The notes: a model not told the origin generated them from the sequence alone. Positions 45,905 to 58,468 are shown, counted from the first letter of the stretch. The stretch is DNA of 64,000 nt from Trichostrongylus colubriformis (GCA_963978905.1 OZ022256.1:42890001-42954000); one strand, 5' to 3'. Made by a program: numbers and translations.

Positions 45905-47298
45905 AAGCACTCATTTTTCCGTGGACGATTTTCATGAGACGCTATGTGCGGGGTGCTTTGAAACTTCATCAGCAGGCCTTACAGCAGAGTGAAATCTCAA
46001 TAGATAGGCTTATCAGGAAAGTGAGCGCGTCGTGTGCTTATGACCACTGCCGCTCAAGCCCATGCCGCTCCGATGCCCAGGATGATGTGCGCAGTCAAAC
46101 ACGTCTGCGACGAGAATGAGCTGGGAACACCTGTGCAATCGCTTTCCAAACCAGTGCATCTCTGCGCTTACGCACCTACTTTGCACGAGAATCGAGTTTT
46201 GGTATTCAAGCGAAAACTGATCACTGATCTGATGGCATCTAGGTTACCTGGTTTTTTTCCCACTAATCTGGCCCATACGCCATCCTACTTCCGTACTCAC
46301 ATTCCCATGGCCACTGAACAAGTTTGCTTCCGAAGCTGGCACGCTAGCTGACGCAGCTGACCATGAGCGCTTGTACGAGCGAAATGCCGCATATAATGCC
46401 TATGTGCGCCCATTTTAAAGCTTGGGTAAAAAATCTCCTGGAAACCGCGACTCTTTACCCAACGAACTACTATGAACAATAGCAGCAATGCGCCTCTGTG
46501 CGCGATGACGCTGACAAATTGTTTTCATTGCGAAGCCACGTTCCGAACAATCTGTAACGCCGTCCTTTCCCACTGAGGATATGAACAGTTCACATTTGCA
46601 TGACTTTGTCCCATTCGGATCCAGATGCCGTGGCTGACAATGAGAAACACCATCCACGATGTGCACGTTAGACGCAATTGAAAATGGGCAGAGCTCCGGA
46701 GCTCACATTTTTGGAAGGCCAATTGGTTGGTGCTCGACTTGTCGTGGTAGTAACCTATCGATCTGAATATTTGTTAAGTATGGCGAGCAAACATGCGCAA
46801 GAATTACAAAACTACCTTCACAGCTCTAAAGAGACAATCATTCCCCCTTATCGTACCTTACCCTGGGTCTCCAACACCTTGCATGTATAATCCAGTGTTT
46901 ACTGCGGTTATGAGTGGTAGCATGTGTGGCGCATCCTAAAAGGACAGATCAAAGTCACAAGGTATACCTTCCGAGAACAGTATCAGCGGTTTTCCTTTCA
47001 AATCAAGCTATCCTGTCAATCTACGAAAGCTTTTTACCTCCACACTGTAATTTTCCTTTGGCATTTGATGGATATGTAGAATAACTCTACGTTCTCCAGA
47101 AACCCAGACTATGTGTTATCGCAAGCTGTCTCCGTGGTCTAAAGACCAAAAGACTAACTATAACTGGTTGTGTTTTGATGATAGCGCTATGTGTGCATTA
47201 CAGTTTCCCTTACTGTGAAGACATTTGTCTTCACACCACCGACTTTGCATCTTCCAGCTCTTCAAAGCAAACTTACGGGTCGTGCTTAATTACTTAGG
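45905..47298. other. Gene-free stretch upstream of the MOSC gene
   Basis: Overlapping open frames at 46034-46351 (+) and 46415-46722 (-) have no recognised domains or splice partners. I do not call a gene here, although one small gene could be hidden. Confidence 0.3.
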
Positions 47299-47304
47299 TT
47301 TCAG
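47299..47304 (+). promoter_or_regulatory. Acceptor site directly at the MOSC start codon (probable trans-splice site)
   Basis: TTTCAG is followed immediately by the ATG at 47305, and no upstream exon was found. In nematodes this usually means spliced-leader addition, and it fixes the start used here. Confidence 0.55.
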
Positions 47305-50300
47305 ATGATTTCGAAGGACCAGATGACCGTCCTTGGCGTGCTCGGAGTTTCCGCTTTGACGGGTGCGGTAGGTGCAGTGATACCTTAGCTTTCATTTTTT
47401 AACTATCCTTTTATTACTCTCTTAAATCGCCGTACAAACCAGCCCTAAATTTCAAAAATGAACGCCGTCCGTTTTTTCGCTTTTCCGTTATGACTCTTTA
47501 CTTATATTCAATTTCACATAAAAGTATACACCACAGGAGTCACCTCGGCAAGCTCTAGCGCATGGCCACTTCAGGAACTAAAAATCGTAATTTTGTTCAT
47601 TTCAATGTTTCAAAGTGCCAATGGGCACTCATCAGGAGCTACGCTCGCTGTAATTAAACGGCATAAAGGTCCACTGACAGCATTCCGCAACTTTTAAATA
47701 AGTATCCGATACTGAATAAGAAGCATACAGAACATGGTGCCTTTCACAGGGCACGATTATCTTGATACCAGCTTTTTCTGGAATACAGCTGTCAGTTTGA
47801 GGCCTCCAGAGGACTAATCCTACTTTTCTGCTGAAATGAGAACTTCGGGAGGGTCATGTGTTATACTTTACATTTGATAGAAATTCTATGCACTTTCATA
47901 AAACCATTCATCATAACTTTCCATAGCTCCCGGATCTGATCCAGCTTATCTTCTTGGTCCCACCCTTCGATCACCTCGTAATTAGCTGGCTCATTGGGAT
48001 GGCACGACAGTGCATTAATTGACTTTTATAGTGATATTATTTACTATTTATTGATGGACAAGCCATGTGGCATGTGATGAGACTAGAAAGAATCACACAG
48101 ACATGAATAAAATGCATAGGGAGTGAAAATAACAACAACTTTGTTTCTAAACTTTGAAATTATAAGAATCTTTATGTGGCTCTTTTGAAAACGCTACAGC
48201 TCATTGAGTCGACATTAGACCGCAATAATGAACTCAATTTCGTGCGAACCCTACCACAGAAAAACCTTGACCTGACCTGTGAACGAGCAGTTGTGGTCTC
48301 GAAATGGTTAAAAAACACGAAAAAACGCAGTTCGCGCTTTTTTTCGAAAACTTACGGCGGGTATTGTAGCTCGCTAATGAATGCCCACTAGCACTTTGGA
48401 GGGTTGAAGTTATCAGAATTACGATTTCCTTGCTTCTGAACCCACTATGAGGAAGGGCTTGAAGAGGCAACTCCGGTGGTATATACTCTTATGTGAAAAT
48501 TGTGTATAGGAAAAAAATTTAGCGAAAAAGCAAAACAAATAGGAAACAACGTTTTATTTATTTTTGAACACCTGAGGCGGGTACCGTATAAAGCACCATC
48601 GAAAGGTAGCCATGGCATAACATGCGATACAATGATCAGTAAGCTACACCCCTCAGTATAACAGAATAGTTTCGGCTAGAATGTGACTATCGACCTTCTC
48701 TTATTGCCAATATTCAGGTGGCTTACCGCTTGTGGAAGCATATGCGTTCACGATCTTCCGATCTGGTGCCGGTTGGTATTATCAAGGAACTATATGTGTA
48801 TCCAGTAAAGTCCTGCAAGGGAATCAGCGTCAGTCATGTCTGTGCTTTTTCTTAGAAATTAATTTTATAATAGGGACTTTGCTGCAGGTTTTCTCGTTCT
48901 ATTGTGATGAACAGGGCGCGGTGTCTGGAGAGAATCGTGACCGTCAGTTCGTCGTCGTTGACGGAAAGAGTGGCAAGTGCTGGTTGTTTACTACATTCTT
49001 CAAAGTGAGCGATGTATTCTCGAGCGGAATGTTGCTGTTCCAGATTTTACACTGGCCGCGAAAAACCGCAAATGGTCACAATCGAATGCGCAGTTCACGA
49101 TGGTATTCTTCATGTGAAGGCACGTGATGGGAGCACTCTACAAGTGGACATCGAGAGTGTACGTCAGAAGAAAGCTGTCAGGAGAGCAACGTGAGTTGTA
49201 TGTACAGGGTGTGTCAAAAAATAATTGTGCTCACCGCTCTCATCCGCCTAGTGTAAAAAACATAGGGAAAGAAAGGAGATGCAATTATTGAGGCAAAATA
49301 TTCCCGAAATGTTTCTTTGCAAACAGGAGCAAGCTGAAACTCACTACTTTCACCTTCATCAAAATACGGAGCCTTCAGTCGACGCAATCGGGTTTCAGAG
49401 CACCTACGGTATCAAGGTCCGCTTAAAACCCAGGAGCCTGGTTCCGCGGTAGGCTTTGTGGGAAGCATATTGGGGATTGGCTTCTTCGGTTCATGGAAGT
49501 CACAGAGCCCATGCTGCTCGGACAACGCTGCTATGATCCGAAGTATCATTTTTCATACCTCACCCCCCCCCCCCCCCTCCCGCCGGAGGGATTTCAGTGA
49601 TAACGGCACGTTCTGGTTCTTGGAAACTGAGGGCGCTGGGAACCCGAAAAAGATGGAATGTTAAAGTACACCGTTCAGTATGAATCCTCTCAGGTACCCA
49701 GAGTGAACGGACCTTAGCAAGGTTGTGAACGAAGGCGACGAAATTTCGGATTTTGCCCACATCTTGTTCACTCGGAATAAGCTCCCGATCCTGATCATGC
49801 AGGAGGCTGTTACGGAGTTTACTTATAGTAGGGGGTGTGCTCTCGAATTCGGAGATGGAAATACCTCGTCAGGGTTTGCTGAAGCTCTAATAAAGTAGGG
49901 CTGAAGTGGAGGAAACAAATTACTTTTTTTATTGGCACCCCCTCTATACTAGGGGGCGTACCTTTTGCATGACTTCCTTCCTTCCACCTCGTGGGTTGCG
50001 AAATGGAAAGTTCATAAATGCAACCTAGGATGGCTTTACCAAACATTTTACCTTTGAAATTCTGATATTGCTGAGGAGGGAACTCCTCGATCTCATGGAG
50101 ATGCCATGATATCAGTGACTGCTGAAAGACAAGGTATTAAGTGAATACATACAGTCCAAGCTAAATCTTGAACTCTTTTTTTGAAGGCAGCTTTAGGCGA
50201 AATTCGGACGAAAAGTAAAGGAAGTAGTGATATGAAAGCCGAGATGCCTAGTAACAAGACAGTGGAGATAAAACGGATGAAAATGGCCAAAAACCCGAGA

Positions 50301-53300
50301 AATAGGACCCCTTCCCCCGTTGGTTCTAGGCGCAAACGACCTTTCCGTCAAGAGGTGGGTAGTCCGCATAGGTTTTCCATTGGCATTACCGAGACGTAAA
50401 CATGAAGGGATGTTCGGAAATGCGACAGCATGTATTTTCATGTGGTGAGCTTCAAGCTAAAAGTGAAAAAGCGCGCCCATGCATAGGCTTTTCAGACCCG
50501 TAGTTTTTCACTAAATTGCTCCTTTTGGGTTTTCCTATCACCCACATTACCCCTAACACTGTCTTTGAACAAATAAATAATTACTGCAAGACTGAGTGTG
50601 GTCACGGCAATTTCATGCCACTCGAGAATAAGGTTCAAGTAAGCCACATCGGAAAGATGGAGCGGTGACTAGTTTGAAGCAAAATTCAATAATATGTATG
50701 TATGTGGCGAGCTTCTATTTTGCCATCTTGTCCGTGAGCTGTGAGTGCTTTGCGCTGCTCAAAGAGCGTGGTTGCATGAGCTGTCCCTAAGATTTGATCT
50801 AGATCCCCTTATCCTAGTATTAATAATAAAAATGATTCCAGCTTCCTGTTCAACTTGCAAACTGATGGTCTGGACTGTGGTGATGAAGCGGCGGAATTCT
50901 TTGCTAGAGCGTTGGAAGAACAAGGTTGCTTTTCACTTCTTGTTTTTTTCGCATTTTTAGGTCTAATTTCATTCAGATGTACGACTACTGATGTACTCTC
51001 CTGATTTATATAGCGAAAGAATCTGCATCACACAAGAGGATTGGTGGAACAACAATACCGTACCGAAAAGGAAAGAGAAGGTAGCACAACAGACCCCCCC
51101 CCCCCTCCTAGCCCACTACCATTAAGAAGCTGAATTAAAGTGACAGAGACTCAGTAGAGATTGTGGCTTTATCATGGGACTACTGAGATGAATGTGTATC
51201 TATGCGTAGGAAACTCTCCATTTTTGTGCAAAAATGACACCTACTGCTGAGCTGTGGTATTTGGAAGCGCTGCTGAATTCAAGTCTAAATATATTTTTCA
51301 AAACACACTACGGTCGAACAACATGGTTGCGTGGGGCCTGGCTGCTTACGCTGGTGAGAGCCGCCAAAAGCCATTTCCAAATATCCGTTGCCATGAAGAG
51401 CACCATCTTGTATTTATGTAATCATGTAACAGCTTGCGCTAGATTTACGGAACCATCCACTTTCATCGATAACCCAGTACCAATCATACAACCAAGGATC
51501 AAGGAGGAGGTGCCAATCTACAGCTCCTCAAGCTCCGAAGAAGGCGATTTTCCGAAACGCTAGCCGGAGGAGTAAACATTGTAACAGTTTCTGGACGCTC
51601 AGCCAAGAGTTTGGCAGTTATTCTACTAAAAACGCCGAGACTAGCAGAGAGGCACGTGGAGTATATGTATATCCAGGAACCGTTTAACGGTCGTGGGTGT
51701 CGTAGTATTTTGTTACTGCAGGTATTAGTTCGGTCGTGGACATGTGCTTTTTAAGAAAATAAAGTGCCAGAATGTGAAGTTCCACTTCATTCACACGCTT
51801 TTCAGGCGCAGGATAGAGATCATGAGCGTCACCTCACCAACATTTGTGCCTTTCTTTCCCTCTTTGGTCTTCCTCGCAAGGTTGGGCCTGTCCGAGGAGA
51901 AAAGAGAAAAATTTTGGGTTGGAAAGTGGGGGGGGGTCGTGCAGTTTTTCCCTCCTGGTTAAATCCTCGACACCCAAGTTACCTGGACTGATGAGCCTAT
52001 CTATGAAAAGGGTATCCAAGATACGACTCGTCGGAGACAAAGAGGGGACGTAGACTCATAGACACAACGCATCAGATGGGCCGAGTCGACCGTGCGCGTT
52101 AGCAGGATGGAGGTGGCTATATTTTTCATTACCGTTTGAGAGGTTCGTAAGGTACGGAAGTTCCTGGTGCCTGTTTCCGTGCCCATGGCTGGTTGCACAC
52201 TAGGACGGCACCATACCACCTAACGTTGATCCATCTCACCACTTGTTTTAGCGTGAGACTTTCGCTATATGGCTTCATATTTGATGACTCCGCGTTGATA
52301 TCTGTTAGTGAAGTTCCTTTTGAGTCGCTGAAATATCATTCGCTACAGCGTAGGCTAGATGGGACAGTGTAGCAGCTGGATGAGCATTTACAAATCAGCC
52401 ACAATGGACACTCTCACCCGCTTTTTTCCTATATCCCTGTAGAAGTCTGCGCAGTGGGATGAACTAAATAAAATAGCAATAAACGCATTACAACACTAGA
52501 ACAACTTGGCTTGGCTAGGTCGGCTTGAAAGAGTTGTTGTTCACCAACTCGGGTCCTGCGATTCCCCGTTTCCGATAAACACGATTTTCGTTGAAGCTCG
52601 TTATGCGCAAGTTGCAACAAGAATGCCGATGATGGGCCAAGAGATTGGGTTTGGATGGAGCTTGGACTTGCACTTCCCTATGCATTGCTTTGTGAGGTCT
52701 TGATAGTGTAATGGATTAGCACAAGTAACCGGAAAGCATCAAATGCAGGTTTGAGTCTCGTCTAAGACCAGACTCAAACCCTCATCCTTTTGCCTCATAG
52801 CCCAGCATCCTTTTGACTTCAATCCTCAGGGATATGAAGAACACAAAATGTGGTAATTTGACAGCAAAAACGACGACGAAATCGTTATGCAGTCTGCGTA
52901 TTTTGTAATGTTTTTGCTGTGTTGTTGCTTTCAGAGCGCATTTGAGAATTTGTCGCCGTTGATGATCACCACACAAGGATCTCTGGATGATTTGAACTCG
53001 AAATTAGACCACAAGGTGAGATTGTTATACGACGGACCAGAGGAAATGCTACAACCGTGTTGATCGGTGAGTTGAGGAGAGTAGAGGAGTTCTCCTACCC
53101 CCAGCTCACCGATGCTCTTCGGGGTGGATATAATGCGCAGTGGTTCGTATAAGAAGGAGGCGAAACGAACCGCTATCTAACTATAACACTAACATTTCAG
53201 ATACATTTGATTTTTCTTTTTTACTAGGTGACATCTTTCCAATTTCGTCCTGTCATGGTAATAGATAAATGCCCAGCGTGGGATGAGGACAAATGGTTAG

Positions 53301-53745
53301 ATCTGTACATAGGGGATGCCCGATTTCAATGCTTCAGGCCCTGTTACAGGTATGCTTGTCCGTTGAGATCTCTTTACAATAACCACGGGCCTTTTCAGGT
53401 GTCTTTCGATTACCGTTGATCCAGAGACGGGCATCAAAGACGGCAATACGCAGCCGCTCAGAATATTACGAGAGTGAGTACCGCTCAGAATATGGGATGA
53501 AGGATTTCTCAGCTTATTTGCAGTATACAGTTTGTTGGTTTTCTTCCAGATTCCGTCTGGCTCCTGAAGGAAAAATGCGCAATTGCTTCAAGGACTCACC
53601 TCTATTTGGTGTGAATGCGGGTGTTGATCAACCTGTTAGTTCATTTTACGGTCATAATTTTGACTCTACTCTTACAGTTCCTTTACAGGGATACGTCCAT
53701 GTGGGACAAACGGTTTACGCTCGTTATAAAAAATCGGCGTTCTAA
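47305..53745 (+). CDS. mARC-like MOSC-domain molybdenum-cofactor protein, 11 exons
   Basis: Exons 47305-47367, 48718-48828, 48888-48976, 49044-49190, 50842-50924, 50977-51080, 52935-53015, 53228-53349, 53399-53473, 53550-53634 and 53689-53745 join in phase to 338 residues, the usual length for mitochondrial amidoxime-reducing components. A short hydrophobic segment (VLGVLGVSALTGA) followed by basic residues suggests an outer-membrane anchor. The N-terminal beta-barrel part has YVYPVKSCKGIS, GENRDRQFVVVDGKSGKFYT and GLDCGDEAAEF. The MOSC part has SPLMITTQGSLDDLN, FRPVMVID, then CFRPCYRCLSITVDPETG. The Cys at about residue 268 lies where the molybdenum-binding Cys is expected. It ends FKDSPLFGVNAGV..GYVHVGQTVY. 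Known members reduce N-hydroxylated compounds with cytochrome b5. Introns 4 and 6 carry duplicated repeat sequence. Confidence 0.93.
50186..52285. repeat. Duplicated segment D1 (R1 repeat plus MOSC exons 5-6 region)
   Basis: 50186-50440 matches R1 at 43877-44130. From about 50480 (CCCATGCATAGGC) to about 52285 (GGCTTCATATTTGATGA) the sequence runs collinear with 58307-60555, in the same orientation and through MOSC exons 5 and 6, at clearly high but imperfect identity. The intronic open frame 51234-51563 has no independent support. Confidence 0.8.
52696..52769 (+). other. tRNA-sized pseudogene or SINE head in a MOSC intron
   Basis: These 74 nt have pairing ends (GGTCTTG with TAAGACC), an A-box-like TAGTGTAATGGATTAGCA and a B-box-like GGTTTGAGTCT at tRNA spacing. 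The anticodon and T stems pair poorly and no anticodon can be read safely, so I call it a pseudogene. Confidence 0.45.
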
Positions 53746-55240
53746 AACATGTCATGCCACTAACCGAACAAAGAGCAGATCCACTTAACTCATCATACAC
53801 ATGGATCATTTAAAAAAAACTGTGCTGTGAGAAGCTGTACCGTTAACAGAACCGTAATACTTGCATTGCCATCAAGGATTTCCAACTTCTAAAAACTTCT
53901 CTCCGTGTAACTCACCAATGTTATGCTACTGCGAAGGTTGATAAATTGGTTAAATATTGAAAACAAAGTTTTTAGCTAGTGCGACAAAAAAACGAAATAC
54001 ACCGACGATAAATGCCTTCCACTCGTTCTACCTGCGGACGTGTTCAGTCATGCTACATCATCGATGTCGACTGGCTTTCAACGAATGTGATGTGTGGCGG
54101 TCATACGTTGCGCATGAAGCGCTCGCTTAGAAGCATGGTTTGATGAGACTCCACCATAAGGCCTGTTGGGTATGTAGCCTTATGTCGAATTTCAGCGTGG
54201 TACGACGTCGCAAGGCGAAAATTCGACATAAGTCTGCACACCCATGTCTGTCGGTCACTACGTGTGGGCCACTCACCGCAGGGCTCTCAAAATACCGTAT
54301 TCTATCATTTCCTAGCATAGATGTTATCGCTTCATCTGTTGATCACTTCATGGGAAACGGTTGTGTTGCGTTTGAAGGGATGACGGAAAAACGGTAAAAG
54401 CCTTTTTGATCTTTGCAGCTGAGACTGTCTTCTATAGAACATTTGCACTTTGGAAATAAGCTATGAGGCAGACTTTGTGCTTTCAAGTGATTCACCACCT
54501 GATTACTGATGATTGGTTCGGATGTATGTGCTATCAAGATTCCAAGCCAACTGATTCTTTTACGTCTTCTGGTGAATACGTGGATACACCAGCGTAAGCT
54601 TAGGGCCCAATGGTTGGCTGTGCTAGTCCCTGTACAGACCGCATGCCATTCCAGTATCGATGCTGAGTAGAAGTCAAGGACGTGGTTCACTTTAAACTAT
54701 CATAATCATGATTATCATTTTGTCAATTTGAGGCTAGCAATTACGGTACAGAACTCAACGGTTTACATGCATACTGAATTTTCGTAGTATGTACATGCGT
54801 AGCTTAGAGATCTCTCATAGCTGAAAAGAAAATTACGAGAAATTAATGACCGACATGTTATGGTTAATGTAAATCATGTTACAGGCCTGATATGCACCTA
54901 AAGGAACACATCACGGATCTGTGTGGGTCAACACGCTCCGTAATGACTTTGGGGATGTTGAAGAACACGTTAGAGAAGAGAAAGTCATACTAATATTCGA
55001 AATCGTAGAAATATGGTTTTTCTGACCTTATAGTTGACCGCCTGGAAGCAGGAGCTATGACAACCTCAAATCGATGGCTGGTGTCGGCCATCTTGAAACG
55101 CTGTGCCCATTTAGTTACGGACTCTCTACGCGCTAGCTGTCAATCTTTGAGCTGTGATAAGGTGTACACTGCAGCAGCTATAGAAACAGAAAAAAACTAG
55201 AACTTGATAGTAGGTAGATTGATTGCAGTCAAGAGAGTAG
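53746..55240. other. Gene-free stretch downstream of the MOSC gene
   Basis: No exact AATAAA is near the stop. The short frames at 54127-54690 overlap on both strands. One inverted pair (GTCGAATTTCAGCG near 54184 and GCGAAAATTCGAC near 54216) may be a small foldback. Nothing else was recognised. Confidence 0.3.
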
Positions 55241-55244
55241 GAAG

Positions 55245-56150
55245 TTATAAGGCAGCGTTCATACTTTTGGAATTTTGCGTTTTTTGCGTTTTCGTGGAAA
55301 GAAGAAGAGATACGTATCGATTGGGAAAACTGCGTTTTTGCGTTTTTGTGGAAATGCGGAATTGTGGAATTTGCGTTTTTGCGTTTTTGTGGAAATGCGG
55401 AATTGTGGAATTTGCGTTTTTGCGTTTTTGTGGAAATGTGGAATTGTGGAAAGCGTGGAAGCCACGTGCGCGGTGCGTATCATTCCACGCAGCTCATCAT
55501 TCGCGGACGGTCGAACGGATGATGATGAGCTATTTGTTCTCATTTTCTTTAGTTCGGAAAGAGCGCATAAACATTTGATAAATGGTTTTAGTCGACTTGG
55601 AAGAGAAACTGCCATATTCGTGCAGGGATATAGTTATAATTTTTTAGAAGTACAGTTTCTCCCCAAAATTGAATGTCACGCGGTTGTGCTAAGGTGGATT
55701 GTCATTTACGATCTAGAACCGATTCAGGAGAAGTCTGCCACTTTCTTCCCTGAGAATTCCTTACACAAAAGTCAGACATCTTTGTAATCTGTCCAAGATC
55801 ATTGAAAATTCATCTAAGCACGGGTGTGTTGCAAGAGTTCCGATGATTACTGTGGGGTCAGGACACCCATGAGTGGAGTTACTTCACGAGAGGATTGATT
55901 TACTACCTATTCGAGATCTCGGCTACGTAGCTGGTCCACTCATGTCACGGATGAGCGTCGAAAAATAAAGGCAGATACTTGTAAAGGTAAATATGTAATA
56001 AAGATGGAAAACTTGAAATTGAAATAATTAAGCTAGGGCATCTTCAACTAGATACAAGCTCTCACTGAAAGCAGAAACGATCTTTGATGAAAGGAGGGGG
56101 GGGGGGCTAGTCTGTGACAGCCCGTATTACACGTTTTAGTCTCACAAGCT
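55245..56150. repeat. Truncated copy of the Harbinger-like element, with minisatellite
   Basis: It begins GGCAGCGTTCATACTTTTGG after TAA. Repeated GCGTTTTTGTGGAAATGCGG units follow (to about 55460), then the stretch AGCTCATCATTCGCGGACGG and on to CTAGTCTGTGACAGCCC. This is collinear with 60962-61733. The far end of the element is missing. The 124- and 170-codon open frames are translations of minisatellite. Confidence 0.7.
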
Positions 56151-56760
56151 ACGGCCTCGATTATGCAGTGCTAGTCCTAGCCTCAGCCTGTCATTTGCGC
56201 CGCTGCGTTTTCATCTAGTTTTTGACAATTCGTTTTTTTTTGTGCTCGACTAGTGTTTAGTCGAGGCATTAAATCTTCTCGTTCTATATACAAGCTTGAA
56301 TATACTGATCCCAAGCATAACGTTCCGTTTTCTCTTAAGCCTTCTACCGAAAGTCTTCAAAAAGTTTTCGGAACAGTTCTGAGCGTTATGTGCTATGTTA
56401 GTACAGTGAGAGAGCAAAAGCCAATTATAGATCACTGTCCCCACACTATGTGACTCATAATCAAGTTTTGCCTTCATCTCCTCTTTTTAATGTATTCGTT
56501 GTGCTTTGACTCAAAATCAAGTTTTTCCTTTATATCCTCTTTTTGATGTCTTCTTTTTGCTTTGTACAGTAAGAGAGCAAAAGCCATTTATAGATCACAC
56601 TCCCCACATTATGTGACTCGTAATCAAGTTTTGTCCTTCTCTTCTTTTTAATGTATTCTTTGTGCTTTGAGGTGAATTCAAATAAAGTGTTAAACTGACC
56701 ATTTTCTCGCAGAGCTAGCTAGAGCGATGAAGCGCTACTAATCTTAGAAAAGCTATTCTT
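56151..56760. other. Gene-free stretch with a direct repeat
   Basis: GTGAGAGAGCAAAAGCCAAT, then TATAGATCACTGTCCCCACA near 56405 recurs at 56568-56610, and AATCAAGTTTT with a CCTCTTTTT-type tract occurs three times between 56458 and 56650. This is a short local duplication. Confidence 0.5.
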
Positions 56761-56761
56761 T

Positions 56762-56893
56762 TCTAGGAATAGTAGCTATTCTTTTCCAAGAATAGTAGCG
56801 ATTCCTGGAAAAGAATAGTGGCGCTCTATCCTGTGCTGTGAAGACATTCAGTGAGATCTGAATGTCTTCACAGCACAGGATAGAGCGCCACTA
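56762..56893. repeat. Tandem hairpins including a 36-bp perfect stem
   Basis: 56816-56851 and 56858-56893 are exact reverse complements (TAGTGGCGCTCTATCCTGTG on the left) around a 6-base loop TGAGAT. Just upstream, CTATTCTTTTCTAGGAAT pairs with ATTCCTGGAAAAGAATAG around an inner CTATTCTT..AAGAATAG stem. It lies 270 bp downstream of the minus-strand secreted-protein gene. Confidence 0.85.
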
Positions 56894-57089
56894 CTCACAA
56901 GAGTGCTCGATGATCCTTTGACATGTGTGATTTTAGGTAATTGCTAGTTTGCTAGCCTGTGGTGCTTTTACACTGACTGTGAGTGTAGGCAAAAGCTTTG
57001 GCCGGAGCTGAAGGTTGAATGCTATAACACTTCCGTGACCGATTACCATTAGTCTCTCTTCCTCTTGAGAACGAGCTATCATTGCATAC

Positions 57090-57095
57090 TTTATT
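57090..57095 (-). terminator. AATAAA polyadenylation signal of the secreted-protein gene
   Basis: An exact AATAAA on the minus strand lies 67 bases after the TGA at 57164-57162. It supports the proposed last exon. Confidence 0.6.
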
Positions 57096-57161
57096 GCGAC
57101 TGATTGCAAAATTCAGCGAAGACACTCTCACTTCACTTCTCGGCATAAACACACACAGCAG

Positions 57162-57982
57162 TCATCTCCGGTCCGCGCACGTTGTAAACGCCGTTGCATC
57201 CGTATTGTGTTCCTTTGGGAAGATAGCGAAGCTTAAAAGAAGTGAGACGATAAGAAAGATACTAGCATGGGATGCACAGGTGATGGTACTCGCGTGCTCC
57301 TTTGACGCAATTCGTGTGCTGTCGCACACCTCATTTCGAATAGAAATTTCGGAGGAAGCACGCTTAGAAAACCAGGGCCTCGCACACATTCATTAGTGAG
57401 TTTACTCGAAATAAGGACTTCAGGGATTAGAACTCACCCACATTCCGTATTTTTTGAAGAGGTCTTTGAGAGTTTTATGTACCATTACCTCCATTGGATA
57501 TCTGTCTTCGAAGGAGAACTTCCTGGGAAAGCAATCAAAGCTTCGGTGTATGGTATGATTATGCACTTACAAGGGCGGAAATATTAACCTTTTGCGGTAG
57601 ATCACCAGGGGTTGTTCCGAACTCCATCTAATGGTTGCTTCCTCTAGTGCATCAGTCGTCGCAAGGGTTTCATTCCATTTCTGCACATAAATTTCGAAAC
57701 GCAAGAATTCGTTTTTTAAATGATATTGTTTCAGCATGGGTCGTACTCAATGATGTCACTCAGCTGAACCATTGTTCCAAAAACTTACAATCCTTGGGTT
57801 ATAGTGCCAGTTAAGGTCCTTGAACGCCACCCTGACTTCTGATGTTAGGATTCCTCTGTTTTTAGAGTCTATTACAAAATCTGAAACAGCCTTTGTCCAC
57901 TAACCGGTCAAAAATACATACGAAATAACTCACCCAGAGCGTAGGAACTGGTAGCTAGCAATAGTGCGAGGACGAACAACAT
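57162..57982 (-). CDS. Small secreted or membrane-attached protein, family not recognised (5 exons)
   Basis: Exons in transcript order 57982-57934, 57880-57789, 57680-57589, 57522-57438 and 57362-57162 join in phase to 172 residues. It starts with a clear signal peptide (MLFVLALLLATSSYALG, cleavage probably at the first intron). A charged domain without cysteines follows (DFVIDSKNRGILTSEVRVAF, IKWNETLATTDALEEATIRW, FEDRYPMEVMVHKTLKDLF). The last exon has three Cys and one hydrophobic segment (SIFLIVSLLLSFAIF). IKWNETLATTDALEEA is loosely like a helix of CAP/SCP secreted proteins, but the rest is not, so I assign no function. The fifth exon's acceptor (TTTTCTAAG) is the least sure; other 3' exons are possible. 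The TATA-like box and the AATAAA fit a complete short gene. Confidence 0.6.
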
Positions 57983-58012
57983 TTTGAATGTCACAATGTC
58001 GGCTGTTTCTCC

Positions 58013-58026
58013 CCTTATTTAAATGG
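58013..58026 (-). promoter_or_regulatory. TATA-like box of the secreted-protein gene
   Basis: On the minus strand CCATTTAAATAAGG lies about 30-45 bases upstream of the ATG at 57982. No acceptor sits at the start codon, so this transcript is probably not trans-spliced there. Confidence 0.4.
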
Positions 58027-58468
58027 TTGCATATCGTGTGCTCCGCGAAAAACTTTATGTGGGCGGAATTTTTTCAAATTATTTAACTAGGCTATTGTTT
58101 GGAAAGTTGTTTTGACTAAATGTGCCTCGTGGCAATGTCCTTCCGCCAATATTAGTGTTACTGTGCACATGTACTTTGTTATTCTACATATCAGTCATTC
58201 CTCTACAAAGAGTCGGGCTGACATGATAAATGAGAGAGGCGGCTTGACCTGACGAGGTTGCTTCCGCCACAGCTCAAGGGGGCGCCTTCCGTTGGAGATT
58301 TCTTCATGCATAGGCCTTCCAGACCCCTAGTTTTTCACTAACTGACTCCTTTTGAGTTTCCTTATCACCCACATTACCCCTAACACTGTCTTTAAACAAA
58401 TAAATGATACTGCAATACTAAGTGTGGTTACAGCAAATTCTGCTACTCGAAAATAAAGTACAAGTAAG

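Noticed and set aside
49203..49225. ACAGGGTGTGTCAAAAAATA, resembling a mariner/Tc1 terminus
   Set aside because: No inverted partner was found in the window, so no element can be bounded.
51234..51563. 109-codon frame, partly kept in frame at 59474-59746
   Set aside because: The shared stretch (HFQIS.AMKST) follows from recent duplication. There is a frame-changing indel before it, and no splice sites link it to the MOSC exons.
55204..55787. 124- and 170-codon + strand open frames
   Set aside because: They are minisatellite translations in the truncated copy of the same element.
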